Shown one piece after another: positions 20,903 to 29,107 of a stretch of DNA of 36,643 nt. The first letter of the stretch is position 1. Each line of letters begins with the position of its first letter. The notes under the pieces were generated by a model. That model was not told the DNA's origin. It did no database searches and saw only the letters and a list, made by a program, of their open reading frames with translations. Position numbers and translations under genes: made by a program. Source of the stretch: an uncultured Eubacteriales bacterium (GTDB lineage: Bacteria > Bacillota > Clostridia > Christensenellales > Aristaeellaceae); NCBI GenBank assembly GCA_902790525.1, contig CADASI010000006.1, positions 1-36,643 of the forward strand. Direction: 5' to 3'.

Positions 20903-22028
20903 AGAGCGATACCGCATCTGCTTCACCATGAAAGCCGAGGGCGAGGAAGCCGAGGTATTGGTGTACAGCGAGATTTCCAACGACAAGTGGTGGGGTGACG
21001 AGACCACGCCCGGCGATTTCGACAAGGCACTGAAAGAGGCGCGGAAGAACGGCGCGACCAAGCTGAACGTGCGCATCAACAGCGGCGGCGGTGAGGTCTA
21101 CGCCGCCGTAGCCATGCGAAGCATGATTATCAACGCAGGCTTTGACAGCGTGCGCGTGATGATCGAGGGCCTTTGCGCCAGCGCCGCGACGCTGTTTGCA
21201 ACGGTTCCAAACGCCCATGTGGTGATTGCCGAGGGCAGCGAGTTCATGATCCACAACCCCATGACGATCACGTGGGGAAACGCCGACGAGATCATGAAAA
21301 CCGTGGATCACCTTCACAAGATGGAGGATCAGTTTCACCAGATGTATTCCGCAAAGACCGGCGAGAGCGAGGAGCAGATCAAGGAATGGATGGACGCGGA
21401 AACCTGGTTCACGGCAAAGGAAGCCTGCGAACGCGGCTTCTGCGACGAGCTGCTGGCGAGCGAGCCGGTAGCGGCCTGCGTGACGGCGCGGGAAATGGGC
21501 GTGATGAAGGACATCTACAAGACCGTGCCGGAGTGCATCGCCGTCAAAGACCAGTCCCCTACCCCCAATATCAGTAACGGTACTCCTGTTGCCGGGGCAC
21601 CGACTGAAATAAAAAATCACGAGGAGGAAGATTCACACATGGACATCAAGGACATCAATCTGGATCAGCTTCGTGCGGATAACCCGGCCCTGTTCGATCA
21701 GATCAGGCAGGATGCCGTTTCCGCCGAGCGCCAGCGCATTGAGGACATCGACGCGCTGACCCTGCCCGGATATGAGGCTATGGCTGCCGAGGCCAAGGCG
21801 AATGGCACGTCCGCAATGGACTTCCAGCGCCAGGTCGTGCAGGCCCAGAAGCAGAAGGGCAAGGACTTCATCACCAACCGCCAGCAGGAAACCGCGCCCG
21901 CCGCGAACGTGCCGGGCAGCGCGGCCCAGAACGGCAAGACCGAGGAACAGGAAATCCTGGACAATGCCAAGGAGATCGCGGCCTATGCCCAGGAGTATTC
22001 CGGCAGCAACAATGAAAGCATGTTCTAA
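20895..22028 (+). CDS. ClpP-type head maturation protease with C-terminal scaffold part
   Basis: A 377-residue protein. Residues 1-200 form a ClpP/S49-like serine peptidase with strand NVRINSGGGEV, nucleophile Ser96 in GLCASAAT and His120 in FMIHNP. The C-terminal 130 residues are helical and Gln/Ala-rich, like capsid scaffolds. The fused order matches lambda C/Nu3: the protease processes head proteins and the scaffold part guides shell assembly. An in-frame internal start (21639) would make the scaffold alone. ATG 20895 follows AGGAAAAGG and overlaps the portal gene. Confidence 0.9.
   Translation: MNKERYRICFTMKAEGEEAEVLVYSEISNDKWWGDETTPGDFDKALKEARKNGATKLNVRINSGGGEVYAAVAMRSMIINAGFDSVRVMIEGLCASAATLFATVPNAHVVIAEGSEFMIHNPMTITWGNADEIMKTVDHLHKMEDQFHQMYSAKTGESEEQIKEWMDAETWFTAKEACERGFCDELLASEPVAACVTAREMGVMKDIYKTVPECIAVKDQSPTPNISNGTPVAGAPTEIKNHEEEDSHMDIKDINLDQLRADNPALFDQIRQDAVSAERQRIEDIDALTLPGYEAMAAEAKANGTSAMDFQRQVVQAQKQKGKDFITNRQQETAPAANVPGSAAQNGKTEEQEILDNAKEIAAYAQEYSGSNNESMF
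21639..22028 (+). CDS. Nested scaffold protein (internal in-frame start)
   Basis: ATG 21639, codon 249 of the protease gene, has GAGGAGG at 21621-21627 (11-nt spacing), a site far too good for chance inside a coding region. It would give a 129-residue helical protein, MDIKDINLDQLRADNP to the shared C-terminus. This copies the lambda C/Nu3 arrangement, where scaffold is needed in larger amounts than protease. The site is seen; expression is inferred. Confidence 0.7.
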   Translation: MDIKDINLDQLRADNPALFDQIRQDAVSAERQRIEDIDALTLPGYEAMAAEAKANGTSAMDFQRQVVQAQKQKGKDFITNRQQETAPAANVPGSAAQNGKTEEQEILDNAKEIAAYAQEYSGSNNESMF

Positions 22029-22054
22029 TACATGCGGAAAGGAGCAACAGAGCT

Positions 22055-22711
22055 ATGAGCAAACTGTTTGATACCATCGGAACCAGCGTCTACGATCAGA
22101 TTCTGGCGAAAGTCGAAGCCGATCCGATTGCCGTCAATCTTCTGCCCGGCCAGGGAGAACTCAAGCGCGGCATGCTGCTGTACAAGAACGCCAGCGGCTT
22201 TTATGCCAAGGCGGGCACGAGCCAGATCAGCACGAGCTACGACCTGGTTGTGCTGAACGAGGACGTGGACACCGGCAACGACGGGACCGCCGTGGCCGAG
22301 GTTGCCGCCGCGTACCGCGAGGGCACGTTCATCGCGGGCAAGGTGACCTACGACGACAGCGGCACGGCGACCGTCGTGACCGAGGCGCACAAGGTTGTGC
22401 TGCGGATGCAGGGCATCAAGTTCAACCAGAGCGTGGACAAGGCCGGGACCTTCCCGAACGGCCCCGTGACGATCACCTACAAGGCGAACAACGAGATTAC
22501 CCCCGCCGAGGCCGACGTGGCCGTTGCGGCGCAGCGCGGCAGCAGCTACACCATCCTGAACAATTCGGACTCCAGCCTGGGCTTCACCGCCCCCGCCACC
22601 AAGAGTTTCAGCAAGTGGAACACCAAGGCCGACGGCTCCGGCACGGACTACGCGGCTGCGGCCAGCTACACCGCGAGCGCGGACCTGACCCTTTACGCGG
22701 TCTGGGCCTAA
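22055..22711 (+). CDS. Head decoration protein (gpD-like) with InlB-type C-terminal repeat
   Basis: A 218-residue protein. Residues 1-130 match the lambda gpD-type decoration family (HDPD): LLPGQGELKRGMLLYKNASG, then VLNEDVDTGNDGTAVAEVAA and YREGTFIAGKV. Residues about 137-217 form a Listeria-Bacteroides (InlB B-type, Flg_new) repeat: VTITYKANN, FSKWNTKADGSGTDY and LTLYAVW. gpD trimers clamp the expanded shell from outside, so the extra domain would be displayed in many copies on the head. Binding to mucus, host cells or sugars is inference. Confidence 0.85.
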   Translation: MSKLFDTIGTSVYDQILAKVEADPIAVNLLPGQGELKRGMLLYKNASGFYAKAGTSQISTSYDLVVLNEDVDTGNDGTAVAEVAAAYREGTFIAGKVTYDDSGTATVVTEAHKVVLRMQGIKFNQSVDKAGTFPNGPVTITYKANNEITPAEADVAVAAQRGSSYTILNNSDSSLGFTAPATKSFSKWNTKADGSGTDYAAAASYTASADLTLYAVWA

Positions 22712-22747
22712 TTCGCGTGACAACAACAGCGAAAGGAGAAAATGAAT

Positions 22748-23785
22748 ATGGATCTGTATGACGTTCGGAGCCAGCTCAAGGCCATTGAGCTGATGCCCCG
22801 TGAGTGCAGCGTACTGGCTGATTTTTTCTGCAAAGAGGAGAGCGTGCAGGAAAAGGACAAAGCCATCTATGATTTCCGCAAGGGAACCAAGCCCATGGCC
22901 CCGACCGTGCATCCCGGCACGGGCGGCGTCATCATGGAGCGCACCGGCTACGAAACCCGCGAGATCGGGTTCTGCACCATCGCCCCGGAGCGTCTGATCG
23001 AGGATCAGAACCTCGCAGGCAGGATGTTCGGCGAAGCTGTGATGGGCGCTATGACGCCCGAACAGCGCGAGAAGAAGATGCTGGCGAAGGACCTGGCCGA
23101 GATGCGCCAGGCCATTCAGCGCCGCAGGGAGTGGATGGTGCGCCAGGTACTCCTGACCGGCAAGCTGAACATCTTTGAGTACACCAACGAAGGCCGCAGC
23201 GCCAACGCGACTATGGTGGCTGATTACAGCTTCACCAACTTCTTCACCCCCGATACCGCATGGAATCAGGCGGGAGCCGACATTCTGAGCGACATGGAGG
23301 CAATCTACGATCTGGTCTACGACGGCCTGGGCGAAGTGGAAAAGATCGTGATGGCCCCCGACGTTTGGGCGGCTATGCGCAACAACGAGTCTTTCATGAA
23401 GCACTTTGACAGGGCCAAGGAGGACGTGGGCAACTTCAAGCAGAAGTATCGCGGCAGCGGGCTTCGCTACCTGGGCATCAATGCCGACGGCGTGGAGCTG
23501 TTCAGCCTGTCCGGCACGTTCACCGACGACGACAACCTGAAAAAGCCCATCATGCCTGCCGGTACGCTGATCGCGGGTGCGAGCGACATCCTGCGGATGC
23601 CCTACGGCCCTGTGACGCAGGTCGAGGAGGAAGGCTCCAACGCAAAGCACAAGACCTACATCAAGAAGGAGGTTCCGCTCCGTCATGGCAGTATCGACGG
23701 AAACAGCATCAAGAACCGCCTGACCAGCCGCCCGACTGTGATCCCGTTCAACGTGGACGCCTGGGCCGTTGCCAAGGTGAAGTAA
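22748..23785 (+). CDS. Major capsid protein (lambda gpE family)
   Basis: A 345-residue protein of the gpE family with an HK97-type fold (MDLYDVRSQLKAIELMPREC, then APTVHPGTGGVIMERTGYET, and C-terminal FNVDAWAVAKVK). It builds the icosahedral head with the decoration protein encoded just before. ATG 22748 is preferred, 9 nt after AAGGAG; ATG 22742 is only 3 nt from the site. No N-terminal delta domain is visible, in line with the separate scaffold. Confidence 0.93.
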   Translation: MDLYDVRSQLKAIELMPRECSVLADFFCKEESVQEKDKAIYDFRKGTKPMAPTVHPGTGGVIMERTGYETREIGFCTIAPERLIEDQNLAGRMFGEAVMGAMTPEQREKKMLAKDLAEMRQAIQRRREWMVRQVLLTGKLNIFEYTNEGRSANATMVADYSFTNFFTPDTAWNQAGADILSDMEAIYDLVYDGLGEVEKIVMAPDVWAAMRNNESFMKHFDRAKEDVGNFKQKYRGSGLRYLGINADGVELFSLSGTFTDDDNLKKPIMPAGTLIAGASDILRMPYGPVTQVEEEGSNAKHKTYIKKEVPLRHGSIDGNSIKNRLTSRPTVIPFNVDAWAVAKVK

Positions 23786-23803
23786 GCGGAAAGGAGCAGG
23801 GAA

Positions 23804-24196
23804 ATGTATATCGCAGTCACCTACATCGGCGGCAAATACGTTCCCGGCGAAGTCATCCCCGACGATATGCCGAGGGATAAGCTGGACTGGCTGATCCGGG
23901 CCGGTGCGGTACGACAAGCCGCATCTGACCCGGACAGTCGGCAGCGCTACGAGGCGGCGGAAAAGCAGGAAGCGGAAGCACCTGACCCCATGAACGCGCC
24001 GGACGATGCCGAGGAACCGGAGGACATCCAGGAGCCGGAGGACGAGATTGACGAGGACGAGGAAGCCCCGGAGATCGACGTGATGGCCGGGATCGTGCGG
24101 GGCAGCGGGAAGGACGCCGAGAAACCCGCGCCTGCGCGTAAGCCCCGTACCGCATCCGGCAGCAAAAAAGCGCCGAAAGGAGGTAAAACCAAGTGA
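23804..24196 (+). CDS. Hypothetical head-region protein with acidic and basic tails
   Basis: A 130-residue protein. Residues 1-45 form a small beta domain (YIAVTYIGGKYVPGEVIPDD), 60-95 are strongly acidic (Glu/Asp/Pro), and the last 30 are basic (Lys/Arg/Pro/Ala). The position after the capsid gene is that of lambda FI or head-completion genes, but no family match is clear. It ends in a GTGA overlap with the next small gene. Confidence 0.65.
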   Translation: MYIAVTYIGGKYVPGEVIPDDMPRDKLDWLIRAGAVRQAASDPDSRQRYEAAEKQEAEAPDPMNAPDDAEEPEDIQEPEDEIDEDEEAPEIDVMAGIVRGSGKDAEKPAPARKPRTASGSKKAPKGGKTK

Positions 24197-24336
24197 AGGT
24201 GCTGGAATTGAAAACTAAGCAGATCATCGAGGTCAACGATTCCTACGGTGCGCGTCTGATCGAGCAGAACAAGGCAATCCTGCCGCCGGTATCTCCGAAG
24301 ATGGAGAAGGAGCCGCGCAAAAAGGGTGGTGCCTGA
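24193..24336 (+). CDS. 47-residue hypothetical protein
   Basis: GTG 24193 overlaps the previous TGA and follows AAAGGAGG by about 8 nt; the TGA (24334-24336) overlaps the next ATG. The peptide is MKVLELKTKQIIEVNDSYGA, then RLIEQNKAILPP and a basic end. The 'strand, Y-A-x-R-L-I-E-x-x-K-A' layout is common in short proteins of phage head-completion clusters. No function known. The dense overlaps support it. Confidence 0.7.
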   Translation: MKVLELKTKQIIEVNDSYGARLIEQNKAILPPVSPKMEKEPRKKGGA

Positions 24337-24680
24337 TGGCCTTAAAGGACCGCATTGCGGAGGATATTGACCGTATCTTCATGCAGATGGACCACTTTGC
24401 GGAGACCCATTACTGGAACGGCTACGCGATCACCTGTGTGCCCGATGACGAAGAATCCTTGAAGCGCAAGAACAATAATGTGAATGATATATCGTGGGAC
24501 AACAACACCCGGCAGATACTCATTCACACGCCCCTTGCCACCTTCCCAGGGGGCAGGGAGCCGGAGCCGAACACCCATGTCATGTTTGACAACCGCCCAA
24601 TGAAGGTGCTTGACATACAACACAACATGGGTCTTTTGGATATTCTTCTTACGGCGCATGACCCCAGGGAGTTGATGTAA
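24336..24680 (+). CDS. Head-tail connector (neck) protein
   Basis: A 114-residue protein with an N-terminal helix (LKDRIAEDIDRIFMQMDHFA) and a beta barrel-type C-terminal part (RQILIHTPLATFPGGREPEP, then MKVLDIQHNMGLLDILL). It resembles the lambda FII/ATP-binding Gifsy-type attachment family in length and order. The ATG overlaps the stop before it (TGATG). It probably closes the head and offers the tail docking site. Confidence 0.65.
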   Translation: MALKDRIAEDIDRIFMQMDHFAETHYWNGYAITCVPDDEESLKRKNNNVNDISWDNNTRQILIHTPLATFPGGREPEPNTHVMFDNRPMKVLDIQHNMGLLDILLTAHDPRELM

Positions 24681-24681
24681 T

Positions 24682-25341
24682 ATGCGATTCAGCGAACGCC
24701 TCATAGGAATAAAGAAGTGGGCCACAAAGGAGCTTTGCACAGGACGCATCCTGAAAGCACCGGCGCAGAACATGAACATTGGCGAGATTGTGCGCAAGGA
24801 ACCGAGTTGCTACCTTGGATGGGCGCCTGGCCGCGTAAACCAGACCGGAGAGATCGAGGAAATTCCGCAAACGGCAGTGCCAGGCATCCTTATCATGCCC
24901 AATCAAGCCTATGCAAAGTTCATGGAAGAAAAGCGTTTTGACCGTTACAACAATGTGCATAGGCCGTCAGAGATGGGGCAGCATCTCGCCGTGAGCATAC
25001 TTTTCAGCGTTTACGAACCCGGCATCCGCCTACCGGGATTCGTTGACAGCGTTGGCGATAGAGGCCAGGGCCTTGATATGTCCCTGATACTGGACGGGAC
25101 AGAACAGGGGCTTTTGACGCTGTTCAACTGGATGGATGATTGCATGGAAAAACTACTCGGCCAAAAGATGATTCCCAAGACTGATCTTTCGGTCGAGGAG
25201 GAGACCGTGACCTACAGCCTGTACACGGATCAAAGCTATGTGGTGGATCGGCGACCCGTTTACTACGGATTCGTAAACGTATCCTTCAATTGCTATGCAG
25301 ACGAGGGCGTGAATCCGGAAATCGACCAATACTTGAACTAA
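24682..25341 (+). CDS. Tail completion or terminator-type protein (uncertain)
   Basis: A 219-residue protein placed between the connector and the tail sheath, where a tail terminator or completion protein is expected. It shows HLAVSILFSVYEPG, a helix, LLTLFNWMDDCMEKLL, and a final beta part (YGFVNVSFNCYADEG), a strand-helix-strand pattern like gpU/gp22-type terminators. No firm family is recognised. It starts one base after the previous stop. Confidence 0.55.
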   Translation: MRFSERLIGIKKWATKELCTGRILKAPAQNMNIGEIVRKEPSCYLGWAPGRVNQTGEIEEIPQTAVPGILIMPNQAYAKFMEEKRFDRYNNVHRPSEMGQHLAVSILFSVYEPGIRLPGFVDSVGDRGQGLDMSLILDGTEQGLLTLFNWMDDCMEKLLGQKMIPKTDLSVEEETVTYSLYTDQSYVVDRRPVYYGFVNVSFNCYADEGVNPEIDQYLN

Positions 25342-25355
25342 GGAGGATATAATCC

Positions 25356-26864
25356 ATGTCTGACATCTACAAGCATGGCGCATACGGCCAGATTCAGGCC
25401 GTCGGCAGCCGCGTACCGAACGCGAGCCGCAGCGCCATTGTCTACATCGGCACGGCCCCGGTTCACACGCTGGCGCTGGGCACCGGCGAGAGCTACAACG
25501 TGAACAAGCCCGTGGTCGTGAACAACATCTCCGAGGCGCGGCAGCTTTTCGGCTACTCGGACGATTGGGCCAGCTATACGCTGTGCGAGGCGATGAAGGT
25601 CCATATGGAAAGCAAGGGCGTCGGCCCGCTGGTGCTGATTAACGTCCTTGACCCCACCAACACCAACCATAAAAACACCACCGCTGTTTCCAATGACATG
25701 ACCCCGGACAACGGGCGCATCGTCATTTCCAGCGCGGAGAGCATCATCCTGGAATCCGTAGTCATCCAGACCAAGGATGAGACCCCCGTGACGAAGGTCA
25801 AGGGCACGGATTACACCATCGCGTACAACATCGACAAGAAGCAGATCGTGATTACCGAGATCGGCACCGGCCTGGGCACCTCCGCGCTGGCCGTAACGTA
25901 TTACACGATCAAACCCTCCGGCGTAACCAACAGCGACGTGATCGGTTCGTCCGACGGCCTGGGTCTCAACACCGGCACGTTCGCGGTAAAGAATGTGTAC
26001 CAGATGACCGGCTACATCCCGTCCTTCCTGGGCGCTCCCGGCTTCTCCTCCGTTCCCGCCATCCATACCGCGATGTACCAGAACAGCCAGAAGATCAACG
26101 ATCATTGGGATGCCTATATGTTCGTCGATCTGCCGCTAACCAACAGCGGTACGGTCCTGACGCTGGACAGCGCGGTGACGTACAAGAACGCCAACGGCTA
26201 CACCAAGCAGAACGAGACCGTGTACTTCCCCATGGCGAAGGGCACCGACGGCGCGTATTACCACCTGTCCGTGCTGGCCGCTGCGAACTTCCAGGAGTTG
26301 CTGCTCGCGCAGGACGGCGTGCCTTTCAAGACCGCCAGCAACACGGATTGCTCGATCATCGAGAATCTGTACACCAGCGCGAGCGACACCGGGCGCGTCT
26401 ACGATGACGCAATCATCAACGCGAAGCTGAACAAGAACGGCATTGCCAGCGCGGCCTATGTCGGCGGGCGGTGGGCCATCTGGGGCGCATCCAGCGCTGA
26501 CTACAACCAGACCGACGGCGACAGCATTAACGTCGCCGAGACCAACCGCATGATGCTGTTCTACATCAGCAATGATTTCCAGCATCGCCGCACGCGGGAC
26601 GTTGACAAGCCCATGACGTCGAACGACCTGCAAACCATCGTCGCAGAGGAGCAGGCCCGGCTTGACGCGCTGCGCAAGATGGGCGCTTTGCTGTACGGCA
26701 ACGTGTTCCTGGATGCCAGCGCAAAGGCCAAGAGCGACATCATGAACGGTGACTATGCTTTCACCTTCAATGTCACGACCACGCCGCTTGCCAAGAGCCT
26801 GACGGCCATTGTCAACTGGACGGACACCGGATTTGCGACCTACTTCGAGAGCCTGGGCGATTAA
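25356..26864 (+). CDS. Tail sheath protein
   Basis: A 502-residue contractile sheath protein. It has the N-terminal KHGAYGQIQAVGSRVPNASR, a central inserted beta domain and a conserved C-terminal end (MTSNDLQTIVAEEQARLDAL, then NVTTTPLAKSLTAIVNWTDT). The sheath surrounds the tube and contracts to drive it through the envelope, so the phage is a myovirus. A strong AGGAGG precedes the ATG. Confidence 0.93.
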   Translation: MSDIYKHGAYGQIQAVGSRVPNASRSAIVYIGTAPVHTLALGTGESYNVNKPVVVNNISEARQLFGYSDDWASYTLCEAMKVHMESKGVGPLVLINVLDPTNTNHKNTTAVSNDMTPDNGRIVISSAESIILESVVIQTKDETPVTKVKGTDYTIAYNIDKKQIVITEIGTGLGTSALAVTYYTIKPSGVTNSDVIGSSDGLGLNTGTFAVKNVYQMTGYIPSFLGAPGFSSVPAIHTAMYQNSQKINDHWDAYMFVDLPLTNSGTVLTLDSAVTYKNANGYTKQNETVYFPMAKGTDGAYYHLSVLAAANFQELLLAQDGVPFKTASNTDCSIIENLYTSASDTGRVYDDAIINAKLNKNGIASAAYVGGRWAIWGASSADYNQTDGDSINVAETNRMMLFYISNDFQHRRTRDVDKPMTSNDLQTIVAEEQARLDALRKMGALLYGNVFLDASAKAKSDIMNGDYAFTFNVTTTPLAKSLTAIVNWTDTGFATYFESLGD

Positions 26865-26880
26865 GGGGAGGTGAAGAACA

Positions 26881-27411
26881 ATGCCGCAGAGAGTTTACAA
26901 CAATGTTGAAGGCCATCGGCTGCTCGATACCGTGGCCGGTACGCAGCGCGTGGTTGAGGACGTTACCAAGGTCGGCCTGCCGACTTTGAAGCACCCCACG
27001 ACAGAGCTGAAGAACATCGCGGGTATGGCGATGGACGTGAACATGCCCACCGACACCCACCTGGAAGCCGCCGACTATACGATCTACCACAACAACGGCG
27101 TCAACGGGCGCTACCTGTCCACGCCCGGCAAGCACTTCGACGAGTTCCGTACCGTCCGCCAGCGTTACAACAACGCGACTGGCGAGATCGAGCATGAGAG
27201 CGTGAAATACCGCCTCACGGGCACGCACGTCGAGACGCAGAAAGGCGACATCGAAACCGGCTCCCCGTATGGCAGCACGGATAAGTATTCCCTGCTCCGT
27301 TACGAGGAGGAGGTTGACGGCGAGGTTGTGACCATCGTTGACGCGATGGCAGGCATCCTCAAGTGGAACGGCGTCGAGTTTACCGATGTCGTTGAGAGTA
27401 TGCTGAACTAA
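26881..27411 (+). CDS. Major tail tube protein
   Basis: A 176-residue protein of the P2 FII type: an N-terminal strand (VYNNVEGHRLLDTVAG), then VGLPTLKHPTTELKNIAGMA and a C-terminal EVVTIVDAMAGILKWNGVEF. It forms the inner tube through which DNA leaves. It lies directly after the sheath gene as in P2. A structured 131-nt gap follows. Confidence 0.9.
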   Translation: MPQRVYNNVEGHRLLDTVAGTQRVVEDVTKVGLPTLKHPTTELKNIAGMAMDVNMPTDTHLEAADYTIYHNNGVNGRYLSTPGKHFDEFRTVRQRYNNATGEIEHESVKYRLTGTHVETQKGDIETGSPYGSTDKYSLLRYEEEVDGEVVTIVDAMAGILKWNGVEFTDVVESMLN

Positions 27412-27422
27412 GCACCGCCCTG

Positions 27423-27518
27423 GGGAAATGCGCGAACGAAGCCGCGCACGCTCTGATGAAATGCGCGAACGCTCGCGCATTTGAACGATTGCAGACGCGG
27501 CGGCAACGCGCATTTCCC
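27423..27518 (+). repeat. Nested inverted repeats between tube and chaperone genes
   Basis: GGGAAATGCGCG (27423-27434) pairs with CGCGCATTTCCC (27507-27518), 12 bp perfect. Inside is a 10-bp perfect hairpin AAATGCGCGA-ACGC-TCGCGCATTT (27459-27482), whose left arm can also pair in place of the outer left arm, because AAATGCGCGAACG occurs twice (27426-27438 and 27459-27471). Two folds are thus possible. No T-run follows, so it is an RNA-processing or attenuation element rather than a simple terminator (inference). Confidence 0.7.
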
Positions 27519-27543
27519 ATATTTCCCATGAAAGGACAATACC

Positions 27544-28035
27544 ATGAGCGAAGAAATCATTAAGGCGGAAGCCGCAGATAAGCCGGAAAGCACCGGCGCA
27601 GAGAATGAGTATACCCCGGAACAGACAGCAGAACTCGTGAGGAAATCGCTGGAAGAAATACGCGCAAAGAGCAAGGAATCCCTGGAAGCCATGCGCGAGG
27701 GCAAGGGCCGGTTGAAGCTGGAGAAGCCCATCACCGCAGGCGACAAAGAGATCACCGAACTGGCGTATGACTTCAATGACCTTACGGGCGTTGAGTACAC
27801 CATGGCGATGGACAGCGACATGAACGCCAGGGAAACCTTCAAGATCACCTACCGGCAGAGCCTCGCGCTTTTCGCGGCAGCCGCCGCAAAGCACACCGAG
27901 GCGCTGGATTCGCGGGACATCATTGAAAAGATCGGCATGACTGACGCCGTGGAGGGCGTACAACTGGCAACGTCTTTTTTCGTTGCATCGACGCGAGCGG
28001 GCCGTTTGCGTATCTCGAAATGGTCATCCAAGTAG
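27544..28035 (+). CDS. Tail assembly chaperone, short form (P2 gpE-like)
   Basis: A 163-residue helical protein, acidic at the N-terminus (MSEEIIKAEAADKPESTGAE), with a core LKLEKPITAGDKEITELAYD and RETFKITYRQSLALFAAAAA. It sits between the tube and hub/tape-measure genes, the place of P2 E and lambda G. These chaperones coat the tape measure while the tube assembles. The gene holds a -1 slippery site at 27975-27981 that extends it into a second product. Confidence 0.88.
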   Translation: MSEEIIKAEAADKPESTGAENEYTPEQTAELVRKSLEEIRAKSKESLEAMREGKGRLKLEKPITAGDKEITELAYDFNDLTGVEYTMAMDSDMNARETFKITYRQSLALFAAAAAKHTEALDSRDIIEKIGMTDAVEGVQLATSFFVASTRAGRLRISKWSSK

Positions 28036-28145
28036 GCATGGTTACGCACACGTCGATCAAAGACTTCATGGAAATGCCTATCAAACAATTCTTGTACATA
28101 GCGGCAACGCTCGGAAGGGTGTTGGAAAAGCGGAGAGGCGGATAA
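27544..28145 (+). CDS. Tail assembly chaperone, -1 frameshift fusion (E+E' type)
   Basis: A -1 shift at T TTT TTC (codons TTT TTC of the short form) continues in a clean frame that reads RCIDASGPFAYLEMVIQVG, then SIKDFMEMPIKQFLYIAATL, and stops at TAA 28143-28145, giving about 200 residues. The extension has no good start of its own and ends 31 nt before the next gene. P2 E/E' and lambda G/GT use the same device to make a small share of the long form. The heptamer is seen; the frequency is unknown. Confidence 0.85.
27975..27981 (+). other. Programmed -1 frameshift heptamer
   Basis: T TTT TTC in the correct phase (X XXY YYZ) near the end of the short chaperone frame. Slippage puts the ribosome at CGT in the -1 frame. 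Confidence 0.85.
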
Positions 28146-28176
28146 CGCTTCTCCGCTTTTACGAGGAGGCGGCAGC

Positions 28177-29094
28177 GTGGAGATCACATACCAGGGCTAT
28201 GACATCACGGAATGGGCGCAAGCGCTTAAATGCGTGTGCCGCGACACGGCAGGGAATCGCTGCGACAGCCTGGACATCGAATTTGAAAACGCGGCAGGAT
28301 GGTACAACCTGGAACCCAAGGAGGACGATCAGATCATCGTTTCACATAACGGCTATGATACGGGCGTTATGTATGTGAACACGATATTGCCGGAGGACGG
28401 ACGATTCCGCATACTGGCCTCCTCTCTCCCCTGCGCCGCACGCGCAAAGGGCTATCAGAGCTTCACAGGAAAGACCATCGAGGAAATCATGCGCTCGTGC
28501 GCCATGAGCAGCGGCATGGACTTTCAGATTTTCGGCATTGACGGCAGCCTTGTGATCCCTTACATCCAGCGGGAAAACGAGAGCTGCGCCGCTTTTCTCT
28601 ACCGGCTGCTGCGATTGGAGGGCGCTGTCCTCAAATGCGTCAATGGGTTTTATACAGCCATCGGCATTGAATACGCGCAGGCGCGTGAAGCCCACCAGAC
28701 AATGGAGGTCACGGCGAATCAGACCAGCATGGAGTACAGGCGAAGCGGACAGACATACAGGATTGTGACCGTTGAAACGCCTTACGCCAGGGCGACAGCG
28801 CAGGACACAAACGTGCCAACAAATCACGCCAGCATCACAATCAGCGACGTACCGGCGCGGAACGACATCCTGGCCGGACGCTGGGCGAGAGGGCTGTTGC
28901 TTGACGAGAATCGGAAGTGCGAAACACTTATCGTGCCATCCACCTTCAATGTAGGCTATACGGCCATGACGCGGATCGACGTCGAGGGAAGCTCTGACGC
29001 TGTCGGCGAATGGCTGATCCAGGAAGCGGAGCATGATTTTATCGAATTGAAATCCACGGCGACGATGCACAGGTGCGTCGCGTCGATCCAATAA
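28177..29094 (+). CDS. Baseplate hub, late control gene D-like
   Basis: A 305-residue protein like P2 gpD and related hubs: N-terminal beta domain (MEITYQGYDITEWA, then CDSLDIEFENAAGWYNL), KTIEEIMRSCAMSSGMDF, and QRENESCAAFLYRLLRLEGA, a marker of this family. It links the tube to the central spike. GTG 28177 has GAGGAGG 7 nt upstream. In P2, D follows the tape measure; here it precedes it. Confidence 0.82.
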   Translation: MEITYQGYDITEWAQALKCVCRDTAGNRCDSLDIEFENAAGWYNLEPKEDDQIIVSHNGYDTGVMYVNTILPEDGRFRILASSLPCAARAKGYQSFTGKTIEEIMRSCAMSSGMDFQIFGIDGSLVIPYIQRENESCAAFLYRLLRLEGAVLKCVNGFYTAIGIEYAQAREAHQTMEVTANQTSMEYRRSGQTYRIVTVETPYARATAQDTNVPTNHASITISDVPARNDILAGRWARGLLLDENRKCETLIVPSTFNVGYTAMTRIDVEGSSDAVGEWLIQEAEHDFIELKSTATMHRCVASIQ

Positions 29095-29107
29095 AGGGGG
29101 CTGCCTT

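Noticed and set aside
22025-23917. Long minus-strand open frame (630 codons) opposite the decoration and capsid genes
   Set aside because: Shadow of GC-rich coding on the plus strand; no family features, no ribosome site and full overlap with well-supported genes. The same holds for long minus frames at 19550-21079, 20796-21620, 17431-18480 and 26812-27963.
27459-27482. Intrinsic terminator after the tail tube gene
   Set aside because: The stem is perfect but only three T follow, and essential late genes lie downstream.
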